The position numbers and the translations under genes were made by a program. Below are positions 40,815-48,384 of a stretch of DNA of 64,000 nucleotides, in pieces. A model generated the notes under the pieces. That model saw only the letters and a list, made by a program, of their open reading frames with translations. It searched no databases and was not told the origin of the DNA. The stretch comes from Ruania zhangjianzhongii. Its GTDB lineage: Bacteria; Actinomycetota; Actinomycetes; Actinomycetales; Beutenbergiaceae. Where the stretch lies: the NCBI RefSeq assembly GCF_008000995.1, contig NZ_CP042828.1, forward strand, positions 3,586,882-3,650,881. Reading direction: 5' to 3'. Every line of letters starts with the position of its first letter. Position 1 is the stretch's first letter.

Positions 40815-40839
40815 CCGAGGGCGAGGACTAGTTCTCGAC

Positions 40840-40868
40840 CAATCGCTGTGCCACTGCGCGGACGTACC
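40840..40868 (+). promoter_or_regulatory. matching candidate ECF promoter of the divergent lipoprotein gene
   Basis: CAATCG (40840-40845), 17 nt, CGTACC (40863-40868). It matches the sigma gene's own candidate promoter in the CAATC and CGTA cores and in spacer length. Predicted 5' UTR about 50 nt, ending with GAAGGAGACGGGCG before the ATG at 40925. Confidence 0.5.
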
Positions 40869-40924
40869 ACTTCCCATCAGACGAGTCGGCACCTGGCCGG
40901 CCCGACGGACGAAGGAGACGGGCG

Positions 40925-41398
40925 ATGCGACGATCGGCAGCTGTCCTCCTGCTCGCGGCGGCCGCCGTCCTGGCGGGCTGCGGCAGCGACGCAGGCACGG
41001 ACGAGGACCCAGAACCGGCCGCTGAGGCGACCATGCTCACGGTGGCGAGCTCCGCCGTCGGCGACATCGTGGCCGACGGCGCGGGGATGAGCCTGTACCT
41101 GTTCACCGAGGACTCCCCGGGTACCAGCACCTGCACCGGGGACTGTCTGGAGGCCTGGCCGGCGCTGGAAGGTGAACCGAGCGCCGGTGAGGGTATCGAC
41201 GCCTCGCTGCTGGGCACGATCGAACGGGAGGACGGTACGACGCAGGCCACCTACGCGGACTGGCCGCTGTACTACTTCGCTCAGGACACCGCACCGGGCG
41301 ACGTCACCGGTCAGGGGGTGAACGAGGTCTGGTACCTGCTCTCGCCGGCGGGTGAGTCGATCACCGAAGCGGTGCCGGCGGACACCTCCGGCTACTGA
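40925..41398 (+). CDS. lipoprotein with YxxxF/D repeats (COG4315 type)
   Basis: A 157-residue lipoprotein (lipobox AAVLAGCGS). Two repeats of the COG4315 domain: GMSLYLFTEDSPGTSTCTGDC ending EAWP, and WPLYYFAQDTAPGDVTGQGV, then WYLLSPAG. The paired Cys in TCTGDC are typical. Such proteins are found next to cupredoxin-like and ECF genes and may bind metal or haem; no activity is established. It diverges from the ECF sigma gene and probably shares its regulation. Confidence 0.85.
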   Translation: MRRSAAVLLLAAAAVLAGCGSDAGTDEDPEPAAEATMLTVASSAVGDIVADGAGMSLYLFTEDSPGTSTCTGDCLEAWPALEGEPSAGEGIDASLLGTIEREDGTTQATYADWPLYYFAQDTAPGDVTGQGVNEVWYLLSPAGESITEAVPADTSGY

Positions 41399-41405
41399 GC
41401 GGCGG

Positions 41406-42356
41406 TCAGAGCCGCGCGGGCAGACCGAACTCGGCGAACCGCTCCTGGCTGCCGAGGAAGGTGATGATGTGCGCCACCTGGCCGGCGCGAAGCTCCAGGG
41501 CGAGGATCGCGAACGGACGCAACACTCCGCCGTCGTCGGGGCGGTACTGACCCAGACCGGTGGTGCCGTTCACCGCGATCGGCACCAGCCGGTCCCCGGC
41601 ACAGGCATCGCTGCTGGTCATCACGGCCGCGATCTGCGCCCCACCGGAGAGCCACCAGGCGAACGGCGGCATCGAGGAGGCGGCGTCGGTGCGCAGCAGT
41701 TGGACCAGCTCGGCGACGTCGTGGGACTGGAACGCGGCCACGTACCGGTCCAACAGGTCCCGCTGGGCCGGATCGCTCTCGTCCCGCACCTCGGCCGGGG
41801 CCAGCGGCCGGGCGGCCAGCGTGGCACGGGCACGCTGCAGCGCACTGTTCGCCGCGGCCTCGGAGGTCTCGACGATCTCTGCCGTCTCCCGTGCGGTGAA
41901 CGCCAGCACCTCGCGCAGGATCAGCACAGCGCGCTGCCGGGGCGGCAGGGTCTGCAGTGCGGAGAGGAAAGCCAGCCGCACACTCTCTCGGCCGGCCACC
42001 TCCTCCGCCGGATCGGCCAGCACCCGGGAGTCCGGCATCGGCTCCAGGAACACCTGCGGTGGCAGCGGTGCGCCGAGGTCGCCGCTGGTCGCCGCCGGTC
42101 CCAGGTCTACGGCGAGCGCCCGCCGGCGCGCGCCGCGGAGCAGGTCCAGGCACACGTTCGTGGCGATCCGGTGCAGCCAGGTACTCAGCTGGGCCCGGCC
42201 CGGATCGAACCGATCGGCGTGCCGCAGCGCCCGGATAAAGGTCTCCTGCACCGCATCCTCGCACTCGGCGGAGCCAAGCATCCGGTAGCAGTACCCGGTC
42301 AGCCGCACCCGGTGCGTCTCCAGCACCTCGGCGCTGACCTGTGCCGTGACCGTCAT
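41406..42356 (-). CDS. long ECF sigma factor with C-terminal SnoaL-like domain (SigJ/SigG type)
   Basis: A 316-residue sigma factor from the ATG at 42356, with GAGGAGG upstream. Residues about 1-190 hold regions 2 and 4 (YCYRMLGSAECEDAVQETFIRAL, LSTWLHRIATNVCLDLLRG, LPPRQRAVLILREVLAFTARETAEIV). Residues about 200-316 are a SnoaL/NTF2-like fold (LLDRYVAAFQSHDVAELVQLL, MPPFAWWLSGGAQIAAV). In such factors the extra domain replaces a separate anti-sigma factor, and indeed no anti-sigma gene is adjacent. It is convergent with the lipoprotein gene, only 7 bp apart. Confidence 0.9.
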   Translation of the reverse strand: MTVTAQVSAEVLETHRVRLTGYCYRMLGSAECEDAVQETFIRALRHADRFDPGRAQLSTWLHRIATNVCLDLLRGARRRALAVDLGPAATSGDLGAPLPPQVFLEPMPDSRVLADPAEEVAGRESVRLAFLSALQTLPPRQRAVLILREVLAFTARETAEIVETSEAAANSALQRARATLAARPLAPAEVRDESDPAQRDLLDRYVAAFQSHDVAELVQLLRTDAASSMPPFAWWLSGGAQIAAVMTSSDACAGDRLVPIAVNGTTGLGQYRPDDGGVLRPFAILALELRAGQVAHIITFLGSQERFAEFGLPARL

Positions 42357-42497
42357 CGGCTGCCTCCTCGGGGAGTGATCACCACCAGCGTAGATCCACC
42401 GACCCACAGGGCGGAAATGAGTTCCGCCGCGCCCTCCCGCTCACTAGGCTCGCCGGTGCAGCGCCCCACCGCATACTCCGGAGCCCAGGACGGTGCC

Positions 42498-43199
42498 ATG
42501 TTCTCCCCCGTGGTCACCGAGTTCTGGGACCGCAGCTTCGCTACCGCCACTGTCAGCCCAGACGGCGGGGCGACTGTGCTGATCGACCCGCACCGGGAGA
42601 GCGGGGCCGCCCTGCTCAGCACCCCGGACGGGCGCGATCGAGTGGCGTTGTCCCCGCAGGTGGCCACGGCCAGCGGGCTGGCCGCAGGTGCCGCGGATAT
42701 CGCCGCGGTGCACCGGCGCCTGGAGTCCATGGGCCTCGCCCTGGACGACGCTGCCGAGCTGTACTACCTGCCCGAGCACGCCAAAGAGGAACTGCTCGGG
42801 CAGGAGACCGCGGCTCAGGTGCGCCCGCTCACCTCGGCCGATGCCGGCCGGTTCGCGGCGCTGACCGCCGTCTGCTCCGCCGAGGACCTGGACGAGGCCG
42901 AGGTGGAGCTGGACGACTGGGACGTGCTCGGCGTCGTTGCCGAGGACCGGCTCGTCGCCGCGGCCAGTGCCTACCTCTGGGCGGGCAGCCAGATCGCTGA
43001 CCTCGGCGTGATCACCCATCCCGACCACCGCAACCAGGGACATGCCCGGGCGCTGGTGCGCGCATTCAGCCGGCGCCTGCTCACCGCCGGGTACGAGCCC
43101 CAGTACCGCTGCGACCCTGACAACTATGCCTCTGCGGCCGTGGCCCGTGCGGCAGGTCTGGCCCGGTTCGGCACCTGGACCACTGTGGCGGATGGTTAG
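42498..43199 (+). CDS. GNAT-family acetyltransferase
   Basis: A 233-residue protein; the ATG at 42498 with AGGA upstream gives the coherent product, and the frame upstream is a shadow of the sigma gene. The C-terminal half is a GNAT domain: the acetyl-CoA-binding turn ITHPDHRNQGHARALVRAFS matches R/Q-x-x-G-x-G/A (here NQGHA). RCDPDNYASAAVARAAGL is motif B. The N-terminal 110 residues form a second, degenerate domain. Substrate unknown. It is followed after 9 bp by a PIG-L deacetylase gene, possibly in the same transcript. Confidence 0.82.
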   Translation: MFSPVVTEFWDRSFATATVSPDGGATVLIDPHRESGAALLSTPDGRDRVALSPQVATASGLAAGAADIAAVHRRLESMGLALDDAAELYYLPEHAKEELLGQETAAQVRPLTSADAGRFAALTAVCSAEDLDEAEVELDDWDVLGVVAEDRLVAAASAYLWAGSQIADLGVITHPDHRNQGHARALVRAFSRRLLTAGYEPQYRCDPDNYASAAVARAAGLARFGTWTTVADG

Positions 43200-43208
43200 G
43201 GTGCCCCT

Positions 43209-43943
43209 ATGAGCACCGAGAATGCCCCCACGCTGGAGCCCTTCGACGAGGACATTGCGCGTGTGCTGTGCGTGGTGGCCCACCCGGACGATATGGAGTA
43301 CGGGGGGTCCGCGGCTGTCGCGGAGTGGACCTCGCGCGGGGTGCAGGTCGCCTACCTGCTGCTCACGGCCGGCGAGGCCGGAATCCGGGACCAGGAACCG
43401 GCCCAGGTGGCGGCCCTGCGCGCGATCGAGCAGCGCCGGGCGTGCGAGCTGGTGGGGGTGAGCGACCTGACGATCCTGGACCTGCCGGACGGGCTGTTGC
43501 AGCCCGATGTGGCTACCCGGGAACAGATCGCGCGCCAGATCCGCCAGTTCCGCCCGGATGCCGTGGTGTGCACCACCTGGGAGCTGGAGGCGGGCTGGGG
43601 ACTGAACCATGCCGACCACCGGGCCGCCGGTATCGCCGTGGTGGACGCGATCCGGGATGCGGACAACCCGTGGCTGTTCCGCTCCCAGATTACCGAGGAG
43701 GGTCTGGAAGCCTGGTCCACGCGGTGGCTGCTGGTCAACGGGGGCGCCCCCACGCACGCGATCGAGCTGACCGAGGAGTCGGTGGAGCGGGGCATCGCCT
43801 CGCTCGCTGCCCACGAGGTCTACCTCGCCGCGCTGCCGGACCACCCGACGCCCCGCGATCTGGTCACCGGGATCACGGCAGATGGTGGCGCCGCGGCCGG
43901 AGTCGACCGTGCGCTGCCGGTGCGTGCGATTCGGATGGGCTGA
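43209..43943 (+). CDS. PIG-L-family zinc deacetylase
   Basis: A 244-residue soluble enzyme of the LmbE/PIG-L group. VVAHPDDMEYGGSAAVAEW carries the His-Pro-Asp-Asp ligands and NHADHRAAGIAVVDAIRD the third zinc His; TAGEAGIRDQEPAQVAALR is typical. Family members deacetylate N-acetylglucosaminyl compounds such as mycothiol precursors, or remove acetyl groups in detoxification. It follows a GNAT gene 9 bp upstream, an acetylase-deacetylase pairing that may be meaningful or chance. Confidence 0.88.
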   Translation: MSTENAPTLEPFDEDIARVLCVVAHPDDMEYGGSAAVAEWTSRGVQVAYLLLTAGEAGIRDQEPAQVAALRAIEQRRACELVGVSDLTILDLPDGLLQPDVATREQIARQIRQFRPDAVVCTTWELEAGWGLNHADHRAAGIAVVDAIRDADNPWLFRSQITEEGLEAWSTRWLLVNGGAPTHAIELTEESVERGIASLAAHEVYLAALPDHPTPRDLVTGITADGGAAAGVDRALPVRAIRMG

Positions 43944-43963
43944 ACGGGCCCCGCTCCTCTGGA

Positions 43964-44557
43964 CTACTCCCGGTCGGTAAGTGCTCGCCGCCCCGTGATC
44001 ACCCGGAGGATCTCCCGCGCGGACAGCTGCAGTGGTTCACCGTCACCGACGCTGACCTCGGCATCGGTGGCCACCAGCCGGCGGCCGGCAAGATCTACGC
44101 CGAAATACTTCAGGCTGCGCGCGTCGCTGCCGGCCAGCACCAGGGCGATGCGCTGGGTGGGCGGCCCCGGCAGGCCCAGCGGCTCGGTGATGTCCAGACC
44201 GTGGATCACGTCATGGCCGAGCCCGGCCTCCGGCCCTCCCCCGCTGGGTGGCCAGGGAGTACGCAGGTTCGCCTGCACGATGCGCAACAGCTCGGCGTCG
44301 CTCATCCGGGCGGTGTCCCGGCGGGCAGCCGGTGCGGCATACCGGTCGTAGTTGAAGCGAGCACGGGCCATACCGGCGAGCATCCGCAGCGGCGACGTGT
44401 GGAACGGTGCGGTCATATGGGCCACCACCTCCCGCACTCGCCAGCTGGCACAGAGCGAGGGGTGGGCCCACTGCTCGGGGGTGAGTTCCGCCAGCAGACC
44501 GGCGAGGCGGGTGCGCTCGGCGTAGGCCTCTTCGGTGAGTGTGGTGGTGTCGGTCAT
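43964..44557 (-). CDS. mycothiol-dependent maleylpyruvate-isomerase-family protein
   Basis: A 197-residue DinB-fold protein. The N-terminal MDMPI domain is clear: RTRLAGLLAELTPEQWAHPS, LCASWRVREVVAHMTAPFH (a metal His), and the later LGHDVIHGLDITEPLGLPG supplies the other His ligand region. The C-terminal SCP2-like half is short. Enzymes of this family use mycothiol as cofactor. Together with the DUF664 protein and PIG-L proteins this supports a mycothiol-producing host. Confidence 0.85.
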   Translation of the reverse strand: MTDTTTLTEEAYAERTRLAGLLAELTPEQWAHPSLCASWRVREVVAHMTAPFHTSPLRMLAGMARARFNYDRYAAPAARRDTARMSDAELLRIVQANLRTPWPPSGGGPEAGLGHDVIHGLDITEPLGLPGPPTQRIALVLAGSDARSLKYFGVDLAGRRLVATDAEVSVGDGEPLQLSAREILRVITGRRALTDRE

Positions 44558-44673
44558 GGCCGGTTCCTCTCGATCGGTGTCACTGGTACCTACGACGCCG
44601 AGCGGCCGAACTCATCGCCTCCGCACACGCCCGCTCCGACGACGAGCCCGCACCTCCATGCGCGCCCGACGCC

Positions 44674-44740
44674 CGGCTGAGTAGCGACTGGCAGGCTGAG
44701 TAGGCGCAGGTCGGTCCTCAGCCTGCCGATCGGTCCTCAG
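44674..44740. repeat. 67-bp palindromic intergenic element, copy 2
   Basis: Same length and palindromic layout as 15821-15887, with 51 of 67 bases identical. Each arm carries two CTGAG-box repeats (CTGAGTAGCGACTGGCAGGC in the left arm; CTGAGGACCGATCGGCAGGC reading from the right). It sits between two divergent genes (44557 minus, 44814 plus), so it is not simply a terminator. The remaining gap (44558-44813) shows no gene. Confidence 0.7.
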
Positions 44741-44813
44741 CCGCACGGAGAACCTCGGATAGTCTGGGGCGCAGACGAGCCGGGAGGGTGATCGGCGCCC
44801 AGGTGGGAGGACG

Positions 44814-45500
44814 ATGGGCCGCGAGGTGGTGCTGCACCTCCCGTTCGCCGGGCGCTCGCTGGTGCAGATGAGTCCGGCCCGACGGGTGCCCAGCCATGGC
44901 ACCGACCTGATGGGGTCGCGGTACGCGATCGACTTCGTCGGAGTGGACGCCGAGCACCGGCTCGCCGCGGTGACCGACTGGCGCACCTACCTGGGCACCG
45001 AGCCTCCGGAGCGGTTCGTCTCCTTCGGCCGCCCGGTGCTCGCCCCGTGCGGCGGCGAAGTGGTGGCTACCTGCGACGGTGAGGAGGACCACGAGGCCCG
45101 GCGCTCGCCGATCACGCTGCTCGGCTACGCGCTCACCCAGGCATCCCGGGTGCGCGCGGGAATCCCGGCGATCGCCGGCAACTACGTGACGATCGCGGAC
45201 GAGGCCAGCGGTGCGTTCATCACCCTGGTGCATCTCCGGCGCGACTCGCTGCGCGTGGCTGTCGGAACCCGGGTCCGCGTGGGTGAGGTGCTGGCCGAGT
45301 GCGGGAACTCCGGGAACTCCACCTCCCCGTGCGTGCATGTGCAGGCGAGTGACCGGAGCGACTTTCGCTCCGCCGTCGGCGTGCCGTTGACGTTCCACAG
45401 CTTCCGGGAGTGGCACACAGCCACGACCAGCAGTACCCGCCACCTGGCTGTGCCCGACGAGCGCACGGTGGTGGAACCGGTCCCTCCGCCAGCCGGCTGA
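44814..45500 (+). CDS. M23-family peptidase-like protein without signal peptide
   Basis: A 228-residue protein with the LytM/M23 zinc motifs: H-x(9)-D in PSHGTDLMGSRYAIDFVG, and H-x-H-like segments FITLVHLRRDSLRV and SPCVHVQASD (HVQ, where classical enzymes have HxH, with the first His probably in VHLR). The glycine-rich beta core (VLAPCGGEVVATCDG; VRVGEVLAECGNSGNS) is complete. No signal peptide or membrane helix is seen, so it is probably cytosolic or exported by another route. Related stand-alone proteins occur in many Gram-positives. Confidence 0.8.
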   Translation: MGREVVLHLPFAGRSLVQMSPARRVPSHGTDLMGSRYAIDFVGVDAEHRLAAVTDWRTYLGTEPPERFVSFGRPVLAPCGGEVVATCDGEEDHEARRSPITLLGYALTQASRVRAGIPAIAGNYVTIADEASGAFITLVHLRRDSLRVAVGTRVRVGEVLAECGNSGNSTSPCVHVQASDRSDFRSAVGVPLTFHSFREWHTATTSSTRHLAVPDERTVVEPVPPPAG

Positions 45501-45510
45501 CCGCCGCCGG

Positions 45511-45972
45511 TCAGGGCTCCTCGTCCGGCTGAACGATGTCCCGATAGGCCTCGATGAACTCCGCCAGCAGAGCGTTGAACTCCGCTGTGTGCTCCGTGCC
45601 CATCCGCTCCAGCGCCTGCCGGTAGCCGTTCAGCGACCGGTCCACGTCTTGATCGAAGGCGGCGATGCCCTCCTTCGTGGCGAGCACCAGGCGGGCGGGC
45701 TGATCGTCGGAGATCTGCACCAGGTTCGCGCGGGCGGCGCTGTTCACCTGCCGGTTCACCGTGGACTGTTCGAGGTTCAGCTCCTCGGAGATCTCCCGGA
45801 AGGTGCGCGCTCGGTCGTCGGAGAGCAGCCAGAGCAGGCGCATGTCCGCCGGATTCAGGCTGTGCCGCCGCGCCATTGCTCGGCGCAGCGCGTCGAGGTG
45901 TTGCAGCTGGCCCGCCAGGGAACGCCCGGGGTGTGGGCTCCTGTCGCTGCCGGACGCGGACCGGTGTGCCAT
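45511..45972 (-). CDS. MarR-family transcriptional regulator
   Basis: A 153-residue winged-helix regulator. The ATG at 45972 has a near-perfect GGAGGAGCG before it. The DNA-binding part reads DMRLLWLLSDDRARTFREISE followed by LNLEQSTVNRQVNSAARANL (recognition helix EQSTVNRQVN); the dimerisation helices flank it. It diverges from an MFS exporter and the palindromes in between (46005-46043) are its likely operators. Confidence 0.9.
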   Translation of the reverse strand: MAHRSASGSDRSPHPGRSLAGQLQHLDALRRAMARRHSLNPADMRLLWLLSDDRARTFREISEELNLEQSTVNRQVNSAARANLVQISDDQPARLVLATKEGIAAFDQDVDRSLNGYRQALERMGTEHTAEFNALLAEFIEAYRDIVQPDEEP

Positions 45973-46004
45973 CGCTCCTCCAGATTGACCATGTGGGACA
46001 CTTC

Positions 46005-46043
46005 CATGTATCTTACACATAGTCGCATGTAAGTACCATACAT
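46005..46043. promoter_or_regulatory. probable MarR operator between regulator and exporter
   Basis: A nested palindrome in an AT-rich stretch: CTTACACAT...ATGTAAG (46012-46033) inside ATGTAT...ATACAT (46005-46043). It lies in the 86-bp divergent gap of the MarR and MFS genes, where autorepressing MarR proteins normally bind. Operator identity is inferred. Confidence 0.6.
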
Positions 46044-46058
46044 AATCGTCGGAGTTTG

Positions 46059-47549
46059 ATGCCATCATCACCGCGCACGCGAGCGCCGTTTATCGCGCCG
46101 CCTTCGCTGATCATCGCAGTGCTCTGCTTCGGCAGCCTGTGCGGCTCGCTGATGCAGTCCCTGGTGATCCCGATCCAGTCCGAACTGCCCGAACTGCTCG
46201 GCACGAACGCCTCCAACACCTCCTGGGTGGTCACTGTCACGCTCCTCGCCGGTGGCATCGCGATGCCGGTGTCCGGCCGGCTGGCGGACATGTACGGCAA
46301 GAAGCGGGTGATCGTGATCTCCGCGATGATCCTGCTGCTCGGTTCGGTGGTGACGGCCGCCTCGAGCACCCTGCTGCCGGTGCTCGTCGGTCGCGCGTTG
46401 CAGGGCGTGGCGATGGGCTACATCCCGGTGGCGATCTCGCTGGTGCGGGAGATCGCGCCACCGCACCGCCGCGCCGGTGCCGTGGCAACGGTCAGCGCCA
46501 CCCTCGGCGTGGGTGGCGCACTCGGGCTGCCGCTGGCAGCCTGGATCGCCCAGTCGCGGTCCTGGCACGATCTGTTCTGGGTGTCCGCCATCCTCGCCGC
46601 CGTGGTGATCGTCGTCTCCTGGCTGCTGGTGCCGGAGCAGGGTGCGCGAGAGCCGGGCCGCCTGGATGTGCCCGGGATCATCGGCCTGGCGATCGGGCTC
46701 GCTGCGCTGCTCATCGGTATCTCGAAGGGCTCGGCCTGGAGCTGGGGGTCCGTGACCACCTGGGCGTGCATCGCCGGCGGTGTCCTGGTGCTGCTCGCCT
46801 GGGGCGTGTATGAGCTGCGCCAGTCGGAGCCGCTGGTCGACCTGCGCACGATGGTGCGTCCGGCGGTGCTGTTCACCAACCTGGCCGCGATCCTCATCGG
46901 ATTCGGCATGATGGCGCAGATGATCGTGGTGCCGCAGCTCCTCGAAGCGCCCGCTGCCACCGGCTACGGCCTGGGCCAGCCCATCTTGATGGTCGGGCTG
47001 TGGATGGCACCGGGCGGGCTGATGATGCTGGTGATGGCACCGGTATCGAGCCGGATGATCACTCGGCTCGGCGCACGGCTGACGATGGCGATCGGTGCTG
47101 TGGTGCTCGCCGGCGGGTACTGCGTGGCGCTCGGCCTGATGAATGCCCCGTGGCAGCTGATGGTGGCCACCATCGTGGCCTCGACCGGGGTGGGGATCGG
47201 CTACGCCGCGATGCCGACGCTGGTGCTGGACAACGTGCCGAAGGGTGAAGCCGGCTCGAGCGTGGGGGTGAACTCCCTGATGCGCTCGATCGGCACCACC
47301 ACCGCCGGTGCGGTGATGGCGGCCCTGATGACCAGCCAGACCCAGGTGCTCGCGCCCGGGACGTCACCGATCCCGACCGCCAGCGCGTTCCAGCTGTGCT
47401 TCGCCGTCGGTGCGCTCGCCGCGCTGGTCGGTGCGGCGATCACCCTGCTGGTCCCGCGCGACCGCCCCGAGCGAACCATCCCCCCGGCCCCGGGCATGGC
47501 GGCATCGGCGGCATCGGCGGAGTCGGCGGCACCGACCCTCGCGCACTGA
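46059..47549 (+). CDS. MFS drug exporter, DHA2 (14-helix) family
   Basis: A 496-residue transporter started at the ATG at 46059 with GGAG upstream. About 14 helices; motif A (GRLADMYGKKRVIVISAMIL) and motif C (GVGGALGLPLAAWIAQ) are present, as are the DHA2-type SLMQSLVIPIQSELPE in TM1 and LMVATIVASTGVGIGYAAMP in TM10-11. Likely an antibiotic/biocide efflux pump under control of the divergent MarR protein. Confidence 0.9.
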   Translation: MPSSPRTRAPFIAPPSLIIAVLCFGSLCGSLMQSLVIPIQSELPELLGTNASNTSWVVTVTLLAGGIAMPVSGRLADMYGKKRVIVISAMILLLGSVVTAASSTLLPVLVGRALQGVAMGYIPVAISLVREIAPPHRRAGAVATVSATLGVGGALGLPLAAWIAQSRSWHDLFWVSAILAAVVIVVSWLLVPEQGAREPGRLDVPGIIGLAIGLAALLIGISKGSAWSWGSVTTWACIAGGVLVLLAWGVYELRQSEPLVDLRTMVRPAVLFTNLAAILIGFGMMAQMIVVPQLLEAPAATGYGLGQPILMVGLWMAPGGLMMLVMAPVSSRMITRLGARLTMAIGAVVLAGGYCVALGLMNAPWQLMVATIVASTGVGIGYAAMPTLVLDNVPKGEAGSSVGVNSLMRSIGTTTAGAVMAALMTSQTQVLAPGTSPIPTASAFQLCFAVGALAALVGAAITLLVPRDRPERTIPPAPGMAASAASAESAAPTLAH

Positions 47550-47584
47550 GCCGCCACGCTCTTCGCCCGTGGCATGCTGACCCG

Positions 47585-48034
47585 ATGACGGACCGGAACG
47601 ATCACGTCCAGGCCAGTCCCGCCGTCGGGAGCGTGCACCATATCGAGCTCTGGGTGCCCGACCTGGCCCGGGCGGCGCGGGAGTGGGGCTGGCTGCTGAG
47701 CCGGCTCGGCTACCGGCCGTACCAGGACTGGCCCGATGGCCGCAGCTGGCGGCTGGGCGACGCGTACCTGGTGGTGGAGCAGTCACCGGCGCTCACCGCT
47801 GCCGAGCACGAACGCCGCCGCCCCGGTCTGAACCATCTGGCGCTGCATGCCGGCAGCCGCGCGGACGTGGACGCGCTCACCGCCGAGGCGCCCGCGCACG
47901 GCTGGAACCTGCTGTTCGGCGACCGGCACCCGCATGCCGGCGGTCCGGACCACTACGCCGCCTATCTGGCCAACAGCGACGGCTTCGAAGTGGAGCTGGT
48001 CGCTCAGCCGGTCTCGGGCAGCCCGTCGGCGTGA
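47585..48034 (+). CDS. VOC-family (glyoxalase fold) protein
   Basis: A 149-residue protein from the ATG at 47585. Two VOC units: GSVHHIELWVPDLARAAREW with WGWLLSRLGYRPYQDW, and RPGLNHLALHAGSRADVDAL ending YAAYLANSDGFEVELVAQ. The putative metal ligands His (HHIEL), His (LNHLAL) and Glu (FEVELV) are in the classical positions, as in fosfomycin/bleomycin resistance and dioxygenase relatives. Function cannot be narrowed further. Confidence 0.87.
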   Translation: MTDRNDHVQASPAVGSVHHIELWVPDLARAAREWGWLLSRLGYRPYQDWPDGRSWRLGDAYLVVEQSPALTAAEHERRRPGLNHLALHAGSRADVDALTAEAPAHGWNLLFGDRHPHAGGPDHYAAYLANSDGFEVELVAQPVSGSPSA

Positions 48035-48208
48035 AAATGCCTGGTCCGGATCGCGGACCGCCTGGTTGCGTGCTCGACTATGGACGGATTCGACCGCAGG
48101 ACCAGCTTTGGCCCGGATCGCCGGGTTGCGCCTGGCACAGCGGTACGGCTGGTGGGACTCCCGCCCGTTCGATGCCTCCTGTTCCTCGCACGTGTCCGTC
48201 TACCAGCG

Positions 48209-48364
48209 CTCGACGGCGCAGGCGGGGGCCGCGTAGGCCGTCCCGCCCGGGCCTGAGGTACTCGACGGCGCAGTCCGGGCAGGCGTGGCTCGTCTCACCT
48301 TGGTCTGAGGTACGCGACGGCGCAGGGCGCGTGGGCCCGGGTGACTCGCCCGGGCCAGGTCTCC
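48209..48364. repeat. 52-bp imperfect tandem repeats
   Basis: Two clear 52-bp units (48209-48260, 48261-48312; 39 of 52 identical) followed by a decayed third (48313-48364). The conserved core CGACGGCGCAG recurs at exactly 52-bp spacing (48211, 48263, 48315), preceded by CTGAGGTA in the last two. They lie in the 350-bp gene-free gap before an MFS gene; no other feature is seen there (48035-48384). Confidence 0.7.
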
Positions 48365-48384
48365 AGGTGTGACAGAGTGCGCAC

